Shown: positions 1 to 5,166 of the stretch, piece by piece
Layout: each line of letters starts with the position of its first letter
Numbering within the stretch: position 1 is the stretch's first letter
DNA from: an uncultured Selenomonadales bacterium
GTDB lineage: Bacteria > Bacillota > Negativicutes > Selenomonadales > Selenomonadaceae
DNA: 5,166 bases
Reading direction: 5' to 3'
Assembly (NCBI GenBank): GCA_947165405.1
Contig: CAMVAG010000142.1
Span: 1 to 5,166 of the forward strand
Translations under genes and position numbers: made by a program
Notes under the pieces: model-generated
What the model was told of the DNA's origin: nothing
Database searches by the model: none
The model's input: the letters and a program-made list of their open reading frames with translations, nothing else

Positions 1-1292
1 TCACTTCGACGGCGGGGCTGATGTATTTGTCTGAAGACTTGCGAAAGTCAATTAGTAATGAGGAATTAGGAATTAGGAATGATTACGTTGCGAAATTAAT
101 TCCTCATTCCTCATTCCTCATTCCTAATTGGTTTGCGGAGGCTGCTTCAATGACGATAGCCGCGCAAGTTGCAAGCTTGCCGGTGGTCGTGTGGTACTTC
201 AATCGAATTTCATTGAGCTCGGTCTTGGCAAATGCGTTCGTCATGCCTGTGCTTGAGATTGTGATTGTCGGAGGACTTTTGGGAGGAATAATCGCGGCGG
301 TCGTTCCAATCGTCGGAAAAATTTTTTTCACGGGAGAAGCTTTAATCTTCGGGCTCGGCGCAGAAATAAATCGAATTTTCGCAAAGCTGCCGTTGAGCGC
401 GGTGCAAGTGCCCACATTCGGATTGGCGGCGGGCTTTTTTTATTACGCCGCGCTGATTCTTCGACGCCCGATAATTTTGTTGCCGATAATTTTTTTGCTC
501 GCGGTAAATATTTTCAAGACGGGCGAGGTTGAAGTCAGCTTCGTCGATGTCGGTCAAGGCGATTGCGCGGTTGTCGTCACGCCGAATAAAAAATGTTTAA
601 TCTTCGACACGGGCGGCGTTCGCGAAAAAATGTTTGACGTTGGCGGGCGCGTCGTCGTTCCGTATCTCAAGCACGAAAATATTTTTGCTGTCGAAAAAAT
701 TTTTTTGACGCACGTCCATGAAGACCACGCGGGCGGCGCGGGTTCCGTGATAAAAAAATTTCCCGTCGGTGAGGTTATCACTGCGGGAGAAAATAAATCG
801 GAATATGCGTCGACGTTCGGCATCGCGGAAGAATATTTGCCGCCGTTGCGTGCCGGTCATGCGGGAGAAAAATTTTTAATCGACGGCGTTCAAGTTGAAA
901 TTTTATTCGCGCCGCGCGTCGGAACGGGCAACGAAATTTCCAACGTCTATCGCATTCGTTACGGCGGAGTGACTTTTTTAATCACGGGCGACCTCGTCAC
1001 GGAAATGGAAGCGCAGATTCTTCGCGAGGGCGTCGACGTTCAGAGCACCGTTTTAAAAGTCGGACATCACGGCAGCAAGACGAGTTCGAGTGAGGAATTT
1101 TTGCGAGCCGTCAAGCCGAAATGCGCCGTGATTTGTGTCGGCTACGGAAATTCTTTCGGACATCCCCGCCCGGAAGTCTTGGAGCGTCTGGAAAATCTTC
1201 CGACGAAAATTTATCGCACCGACCGCGACGGCTTGATTAAATTCAAAACGGACGGCAAAACTTTAAGCGTCGAGACTTTCAACAAAAATTAG
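1..1292 (+). CDS. comEC: ComEC/Rec2-type DNA internalization channel, 5'-truncated by the window edge
   Basis: ComEC is the inner-membrane channel that passes single-stranded DNA into the cytoplasm during natural transformation. The frame is open to the left edge (first full codon at position 3), and the residues before the ATG at 21 (TSTAGLMYL) match the conserved ComEC 'ATAGL-YL' segment, so that ATG is internal. About 429 residues are present; the N-terminal OB-like region and first membrane helices are missing. Numbering from M at 21: the remaining Competence domain helices span about 40-165 (AAQVASLPVVVWYF, LANAFVMP). A metallo-beta-lactamase-like domain follows from about 170 to 415, with VDVGQGD (175-181), FDTGG (195-199), the metal-site HVHEDH (231-236, bases 711-728), ITGD (321-324), GHHGSK (348-353) and NSFGHP (377-382). 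All key residues are intact and the stop is TAG at 1290. Residues about 10-36 are encoded by an inverted-repeat insertion. The metal motif argues for an active-type nuclease domain, though function was not tested. Confidence 0.95.
   Translation, partial: TSTAGLMYLSEDLRKSISNEELGIRNDYVAKLIPHSSFLIPNWFAEAASMTIAAQVASLPVVVWYFNRISLSSVLANAFVMPVLEIVIVGGLLGGIIAAVVPIVGKIFFTGEALIFGLGAEINRIFAKLPLSAVQVPTFGLAAGFFYYAALILRRPIILLPIIFLLAVNIFKTGEVEVSFVDVGQGDCAVVVTPNKKCLIFDTGGVREKMFDVGGRVVVPYLKHENIFAVEKIFLTHVHEDHAGGAGSVIKKFPVGEVITAGENKSEYASTFGIAEEYLPPLRAGHAGEKFLIDGVQVEILFAPRVGTGNEISNVYRIRYGGVTFLITGDLVTEMEAQILREGVDVQSTVLKVGHHGSKTSSSEEFLRAVKPKCAVICVGYGNSFGHPRPEVLERLENLPTKIYRTDRDGLIKFKTDGKTLSVETFNKN
49..130. repeat. 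Imperfect 82-bp palindromic element of 7-bp units inside comEC
   Basis: The left arm (49-81) contains four head-to-tail 7-mers: AGTAATG, AGGAATT, AGGAATT, AGGAATG. The right arm (101-130) contains four reverse-orientation 7-mers: TCCTCAT three times, then TCCTAAT. The outer ends CAATTAG and CTAATTG are a perfect inverted pair. Aligning the left arm with the reverse complement of the right arm gives only four mismatches over about 33 positions. The spacer is about 19 bases. The element is read in frame as ISNEELGIRN on one arm and LIPHSSFLIPN on the other, which does not look like ComEC sequence. It falls in a loop between the conserved AGL-YL segment and the AAQ helix. A GT dinucleotide flanks both ends (47-48 and 131-132), a possible 2-bp duplication, but this is weak evidence. 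It resembles small non-autonomous palindromic repeats; no transposase is visible. Confidence 0.8.
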
Positions 1293-1361
1293 AGCGTGTT
1301 ACGGTTTAACAAATGAAGATTGTGCCGCGTTCAGCGCAAGGATAAGCTTTGCCTCCTTATC
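1293..1361. terminator. Convergent gap with two small hairpins, possible weak bidirectional terminator
   Basis: This is the gap between the stop codons of comEC and res, plus the last bases of res. Two adjacent inverted repeats are visible. The first is TTGTGC (1320-1325) with GCGCAA (1334-1339), six pairs including one G-U. The second is GATAAG (1341-1346) with CTTATC (1356-1361), six pairs, overlapping the res stop codon. Neither is followed by a clean T tract on either strand, so a classical Rho-independent terminator is not demonstrated. The position between converging genes is the main support. Confidence 0.3.
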
Positions 1362-3903
1362 TGAAAAATTCTTTTATCTGCGTCGAAAGATCGCGTCCGT
1401 TGTCGTCGCGCTTCGTCGCCATTAAAAATTTTCCTCCGTTGCGTTGCTCCCAAAGTTCGCCGACCAAATTTTTTTCTTTTGAATCGTCGTTGGTTTTGAG
1501 TTGCTCGCCTTTGTATTCAATCGCCGCATAAGTTCCGTCAGTCAACTTAATCACAAAATCGGGATAAAATCTTCCGTCGTGTTTCGGCAACCAAAAAGAA
1601 TACAGCGGCTCGCTTTCAACATTTCTTATCCACGTCTCAACTTTTTTGTTCGTGTCAATCAGTTGCGCACAAAGAATTTCTTCGGAATTCATGTCGCCGA
1701 TTGTCGAATAAAAATGTTTTTCAAATTGAACGCGCCCCCGATAAAAACTTTTCGCGGGATAATTTTCCGGCTCAAAAATTTTCGTGATGTTCGGGCTCAC
1801 GCAAGCAATACTCTCCGCGCCGAAAAGAGCTTGTTGCCAACCTTTTTCATACGCCTCCGCTCGACAAGCTTTAACTTTTTCCGTCAACAGCTTCAGCAAA
1901 GTAAATCTCAAGCGAACCGTTTCCGCAAGCGAAAGATTTTTCTCCTCCGATAAGCGATTTAAAATTCGGCGTATGAATTCCGCGAGGTCTTCAAAAATTA
2001 AATCCGTCGTCAAAATTTTTTCCGCGAACCAACCGATAAGCTCGTTAAGCGTCCAATTCGTTTCGCCGTGAAATAAATTTTCCGTGTCGTCGCCGAGAAA
2101 TTTTTCTTTGACTTTGTGCCCCGCCACGTCGAATTCGTAAATCTGCGCGGTAACGTCCTTTTGAAAATTCGGCAGGTCGGTATCGTAATTGCCCGTCAAC
2201 TTCCACGTCGCCGGCAAAAAATCTTCTTCCGGCTCGGCAATTTTTATCTCGTCTCCGAAATCCAAACAGAGCATCGGAATTTCAAATTTCACTCCGCGTG
2301 CGGCAGGCGAATCTTTTTGCGGCTGAACGGCTTCGTGATGAATCGCTCTCAAAAATTTTTCGCGGGCGTCCTCTCCTTTAAAAATTTTGTTCGCGTTGAT
2401 TTTGAGCTCCGTTAAATCTTCCGCCGAAAGATTTTCCATGACGAGTTCATAGCCTTCCGAAGTTTTTTCGACGATTGCCGCGCCTTGCAAAAATAAATTC
2501 AGCGTGCCCAACTGCGGGCGTTCGTCCGTCAAAATTTTTATCGTCTTCGGCGTGTCGAAAAGCGTCTGAACTTTTAATGCAGTCTTTGCCTCCGCGTCCT
2601 CGAAGCCCATGTTCAACAGGTCGTCGCGAATATTTGCCGCTGCCGTCATCCAATCCTTAACCGCAACGAACGCATAAGCTCTGTTGAGTTCGGAGGCATT
2701 TCGTCGGGCGGCGTAGGGCATGCGCAAGACTCTGCCCAAAAGTTGCTCGGCGTCTTTGGGCGAATGAATTTTCGCAACCGAACAAAACACGTAAGCAAAC
2801 GGACAGTCCCAGCCTTCCTTGAGTGCTTGAACCGTTATCACGTAGCGAATTTGACAATCTCTCGAAAATAAATTCACGCCGTCCAATTCGTGCCGTTCGC
2901 CCGTCGCAATCGCTATTTGTTCTTCGGGAACCTTCGCGCCTTCCGTCAAATATTTTTTCACAACGTCGACGGTAACTTCCTTGTCTTTGTTTTCCGCTTG
3001 GAAAAGTGCTATCGGTCGAATGTATTCTGCTTCCCGTGCCGCCAATTTTTCCAAAGCCGTCCGCTTCTGCACCGCGCTGTCGATTGTCATTTCCCATGAT
3101 TGATTTTCCGTGAGCTCTATCGGCAACTTTATCATTTCTTCCGCTTTCAATTCGGACGCGCTGACTTGAAATAAAACGTTCGATTGATTCGCGGGCGTCG
3201 CCGTCAATTCGATAACTGCCGCCGGCCGCAACTTTTGCATTATCTCCAAACTCAACGGGCTTGAATAATTGTGCGCCTCGTCGATTATAATCAGCGGGCG
3301 AAGATACGCTATCAAATTCCCGAACGACTTCCAACCGCCGTTCTCTCCGATTTCAAAATATTTTTCTTGAGGAATTGCTCGGAAACACGGCTCCAAATCC
3401 TCGTTGGCTTGATAAACTTTTCGTCCTTCTTTATTCGTCACGCGGAAGGATTGAAACGTTGCAACAAAAATATTCAGCGATTGCGTCAAGTCTTGCGGGC
3501 GCAGTTGTCTGAACTCCGTCACGTCAAAAATTTTTACAGACTTGAATGCCTCGTCCAACACCTGCCGATAAAAACTTTTCACGTCGCGCAAAACTTTCAA
3601 GGTCTGTTGTCGTATCACGTCCGTCGGCACAAGCCAAAGCACCAAAGGATATTCACGCTCCAAAAAATTTTCCGCCGCCAATTTTATCGAACACGCGCCC
3701 AATAATGTTTTGCCGCCGCCCGTCGGAAGTCGCAAGCAAATGTACGGCGCATCTTCCAAGCCTTTCAACGAAAAATATTCCGGCGAATAACTCATCGCGT
3801 TTCGATTTTCTTTAAACGCCTCCGCATTGCCGATTATCTTTGCCTCCGATAAAAATTTTCCAAGCGTCTTCAACGTCTCTTCCTGATAATTTTTCAGTTG
3901 CAT
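1357..3903 (-). CDS. res: Type III restriction enzyme, Res subunit (SF2 helicase plus PD-(D/E)xK nuclease)
   Basis: This 848-residue protein is the ATP-dependent restriction subunit of a type III R-M system. It should act in the cytoplasm with Mod, translocating or sliding on DNA and cutting unmethylated targets. Motifs in order: Walker A LPTGGGKT (59-66), motif Ia-like LWLVPTDVIRQQ (89-100), DEAH box IIIDEAHN (205-212), motif III ELTATP (232-237), motif V-like QALKEGWDCP (359-368) and motif VI QLLGRVLRMP (387-396). An extended middle region without a motif I recognise follows (about 440-740). The C-terminal nuclease signature is YPDF (780-783) with EYK (796-798), matching PD-(D/E)xK. The length is close to that usual for type III Res proteins, and no frameshift or stop is seen. 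The ATG at 3903 is supported by AGGAGG nine bases upstream and by the typical MxLKxYQ start. It lies downstream of mod on the same strand, after a 109-bp gap. It could belong to a divergent type III-like branch rather than the EcoP1I group proper. Confidence 0.92.
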   Translation of the reverse strand: MQLKNYQEETLKTLGKFLSEAKIIGNAEAFKENRNAMSYSPEYFSLKGLEDAPYICLRLPTGGGKTLLGACSIKLAAENFLEREYPLVLWLVPTDVIRQQTLKVLRDVKSFYRQVLDEAFKSVKIFDVTEFRQLRPQDLTQSLNIFVATFQSFRVTNKEGRKVYQANEDLEPCFRAIPQEKYFEIGENGGWKSFGNLIAYLRPLIIIDEAHNYSSPLSLEIMQKLRPAAVIELTATPANQSNVLFQVSASELKAEEMIKLPIELTENQSWEMTIDSAVQKRTALEKLAAREAEYIRPIALFQAENKDKEVTVDVVKKYLTEGAKVPEEQIAIATGERHELDGVNLFSRDCQIRYVITVQALKEGWDCPFAYVFCSVAKIHSPKDAEQLLGRVLRMPYAARRNASELNRAYAFVAVKDWMTAAANIRDDLLNMGFEDAEAKTALKVQTLFDTPKTIKILTDERPQLGTLNLFLQGAAIVEKTSEGYELVMENLSAEDLTELKINANKIFKGEDAREKFLRAIHHEAVQPQKDSPAARGVKFEIPMLCLDFGDEIKIAEPEEDFLPATWKLTGNYDTDLPNFQKDVTAQIYEFDVAGHKVKEKFLGDDTENLFHGETNWTLNELIGWFAEKILTTDLIFEDLAEFIRRILNRLSEEKNLSLAETVRLRFTLLKLLTEKVKACRAEAYEKGWQQALFGAESIACVSPNITKIFEPENYPAKSFYRGRVQFEKHFYSTIGDMNSEEILCAQLIDTNKKVETWIRNVESEPLYSFWLPKHDGRFYPDFVIKLTDGTYAAIEYKGEQLKTNDDSKEKNLVGELWEQRNGGKFLMATKRDDNGRDLSTQIKEFFR

Positions 3904-3912
3904 ATTTCTTCG

Positions 3913-3918
3913 CCTCCT
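3913..3918 (-). promoter_or_regulatory. Strong Shine-Dalgarno for res
   Basis: On the minus strand AGGAGG lies nine bases upstream of the ATG at 3903. It is a near-perfect anti-16S match and fixes the start of res. It also means res can be translated independently of mod, since the mod stop codon is about 110 bases away. Confidence 0.85.
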
Positions 3919-3960
3919 CGAATCAGTTTTCGATTGAACAAATTTTTTTCCTGCGCAAGC

Positions 3961-3987
3961 AAAAAAAATAATCGCCTCACAGCGATT
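3961..3987 (-). terminator. Candidate Rho-independent terminator after mod
   Basis: On the minus strand AATCGC (3987-3982), a six-base loop and GCGATT (3975-3970) form a perfect six-pair stem. It is followed by one A and then eight T (3968-3961). It lies about 25 bases after the mod stop codon and about 57 bases before the res start, so it is placed to end or attenuate mod transcription before res. The stem is short with three G-C pairs, so leaky termination is more likely than a full stop. On the plus strand it is not followed by a T tract, so it acts only in the mod-to-res direction if at all. Confidence 0.55.
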
Positions 3988-4012
3988 GAGTTCCCTTGTG
4001 TCAATTAAATTT

Positions 4013-5166
4013 TCAAGCTTTTATTTTTGTCGGCGTCTGTCGGAATGTTATCCCTTGCGATTTTAAATTCTCCGCGCTTATCTTGCATGAGTTTCCGAAA
4101 ATTATTTTCGCGCCGTCGTGGGTCGGCAATGTTTCCAAAATTTTTTTCGTCAGCTCGCCTTCCAAGAGGTAATATGCCGTGCCGTTGTCCGTCCCAAGCA
4201 GCGGCAAATTTTTTTCGTCGAAGGTGTAGGGCTTGCCCGTGCACTTGTGCCAAATGTAAGCCGCAAGTTGTTCGAAGGTCACGGCAGAATTTATCGCGCC
4301 CGTCTCGTCGAAGAATCGCTCGCCCAAGCTGCAATAGTCGAAACTCCCGCCAACCCTCTTGACGCGCTCGGCTGTTATCGTCTTGCAATATTCTTTTTCC
4401 TCTATCAATATGAATTTGCGCTCGCCGCCGTCGCTGTTGTTCAAGTTGATAACCGCATGTGCCGTCGTCCCGCTCCCCGCGAACGCGTCAAGCACAATAG
4501 AATTTTTTTCGGTCGCAAGTCGCAAAATTTTTTCAATGAGGCGCGTCGGCTTTGGTGTATCGAAAACTTCTGCGCCGCTCAAAATATTTTTAATCTCGCG
4601 CTTGGCGTCTTGGTTATCGCCAACTTCATCACGTTTCCAAATAGTTTTTGAAACTAAACCTTGTTGAACTTCTGATAAAAATCTTTTGAGGCGCGGGACA
4701 TTATTGCCATCCTCGCCAAACCAGATACGATTATCCGCAACCAATTCAGCAAATTTTTTTTGAGAGAATCGCCAAAAAGTACCGGCAGGAGGAAAAAATT
4801 TTTTACCATTTGGAGTTGTAATCTCATAAACGTAACTATCGCTGCCGCTTTTAGCTTGTAAAGCTCCAGAAGTCCATGCGCCTCGCGGGTCGTTGTCGGG
4901 ATTTTTATAGCGTGCATTCATTTCTTCAGTTCGCGGCAAAAGATTCGGACGCCATAAATTTTTTTTCAACGCGTAGACCAAAATAAAATCGTGATTATCA
5001 GATAACCACTTAGCGTCGTTTTGCGGAGAAAATTTTTTTTCCCAAATGACGTTCGCGACAAAATTATTTGCGCCGAAAATTTCATCACAGATTAATTTTA
5101 AACGAGCTTGTTCGTTATCGTCGATAGAAATAAAAATTGCGCCGTCGTCTGATAAAAAATCGCGAA
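4013..5166 (-). CDS. mod: Type III DNA methyltransferase, Mod subunit, N-terminus off the window
   Basis: The gene encodes the methyltransferase and target-recognition subunit of the type III system, an AdoMet-dependent adenine-N6 enzyme by family expectation. The frame is open to the window edge, adding 61 codons before the TTG at 4981; that upstream stretch reads LSDDGAIFISIDDNE, then LICDEIFGANNFV and IWEKKFSP, a strongly conserved Mod signature, so the TTG is internal. At least 383 residues are present. The AdoMet-binding motif I is LDAFAGSGTTAH (FAGSGTT at bases 4483-4463), followed by RKFILIEE and AERVKRV. Motif I lying C-terminal fits the beta class of amino-methyltransferases, in which the catalytic DPPY lies N-terminal; DPPY is off the window and cannot be checked. 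The part between about 5050 and 4600 should hold the target-recognition domain. The C-terminal tail ends in ITFRQTPTKIKA, typical of this family. The stop is TGA at 4015-4013. The product partners with Res encoded downstream. The target sequence cannot be read from the protein. Confidence 0.93.
   Translation of the reverse strand, partial: RDFLSDDGAIFISIDDNEQARLKLICDEIFGANNFVANVIWEKKFSPQNDAKWLSDNHDFILVYALKKNLWRPNLLPRTEEMNARYKNPDNDPRGAWTSGALQAKSGSDSYVYEITTPNGKKFFPPAGTFWRFSQKKFAELVADNRIWFGEDGNNVPRLKRFLSEVQQGLVSKTIWKRDEVGDNQDAKREIKNILSGAEVFDTPKPTRLIEKILRLATEKNSIVLDAFAGSGTTAHAVINLNNSDGGERKFILIEEKEYCKTITAERVKRVGGSFDYCSLGERFFDETGAINSAVTFEQLAAYIWHKCTGKPYTFDEKNLPLLGTDNGTAYYLLEGELTKKILETLPTHDGAKIIFGNSCKISAENLKSQGITFRQTPTKIKA

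Noticed and set aside
21..23. ATG at 21 as the start of the plus-strand gene
   Set aside because: The same frame is open to the window edge and the codons before it encode a conserved ComEC segment, so the gene is truncated by the window rather than starting here.
54..128. 7-bp repeats in comEC as a CRISPR array or phase-variation repeat
   Set aside because: Units are 7 bp with no spacers and are arranged as an inverted pair, not as one long direct array; a CRISPR is excluded, and the degenerate units on each arm make slippage-based switching unlikely.
1501..1953. 150-codon plus-strand open frame opposite res
   Set aside because: Basic, low-complexity translation rich in Arg, Phe and Ser with no recognisable motif, lying antisense to a well-supported gene; a shadow of res codon usage.
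2657..3334. 225-codon open frame on the minus strand in another frame of res
   Set aside because: Arg/Ser-rich translation without motifs, fully inside the helicase region of res; a frame shadow.
1357..3903. A standalone helicase or defence system other than R-M
   Set aside because: The C-terminal PD-(D/E)xK signature together with an adjacent upstream Mod on the same strand is the standard type III R-M arrangement; no extra defence gene is visible in the window.
3999..4004. TTGACA on the minus strand, a perfect -35 hexamer in the mod-res gap
   Set aside because: At 16-18 bases spacing there is no acceptable -10 (TGTGAG or near); the first A/T-rich hexamer is about 25 bases away and part of the hairpin, so a res promoter is not supported.
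4979..4981. TTG at 4981 as the start of the methyltransferase
   Set aside because: Upstream in-frame translation to the window edge gives strongly conserved Mod sequence (SDDGAIFISIDDNE and DEIFG), so this TTG is an internal Leu codon.

Overview
The window holds three protein-coding genes and very little else. From left to right they are the C-terminal two thirds of a ComEC/Rec2-type DNA-uptake channel on the plus strand (1-1292, 5' end off the window), then on the minus strand a complete type III restriction enzyme subunit (Res, 3903-1357), preceded in transcription order by the C-terminal part of its partner DNA methyltransferase (Mod, 5166-4013, 5' end off the window). comEC and res converge, with 64 bp between their stop codons. 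mod and res are separated by a 109-bp gap that carries a terminator-like hairpin and a strong Shine-Dalgarno sequence in front of res.

Organism: the ComEC architecture, the AGGAGG ribosome binding site and the mixed composition (GC-rich codons broken up by very frequent AAAATTTT-type tracts) fit a bacterium of the Firmicutes sensu lato, possibly a Negativicutes/Selenomonad-like anaerobe. This is an impression from style, not a placement; nothing in the window fixes the taxon.

How the genes work together: Mod and Res would form a type III restriction-modification complex. Mod contributes the recognition domain and the adenine methyltransferase; Res contributes the SF2 helicase/translocase motor and a C-terminal PD-(D/E)xK nuclease. 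ComEC is the inner-membrane channel for incoming single-stranded DNA in natural transformation. It is not an evident functional partner, and the R-M pair looks like an accessory cassette placed at the 3' side of comEC.

The most unusual items are: (i) an imperfect 82-bp inverted repeat built from 7-bp units (four on each arm) that lies inside comEC and is translated in frame; (ii) a marked drop in GC content in the part of mod that should encode the target-recognition domain, suggesting exchange of that domain; and (iii) a terminator-like structure between mod and res. I found no RNA gene, CRISPR array, insertion sequence or clearly new system.
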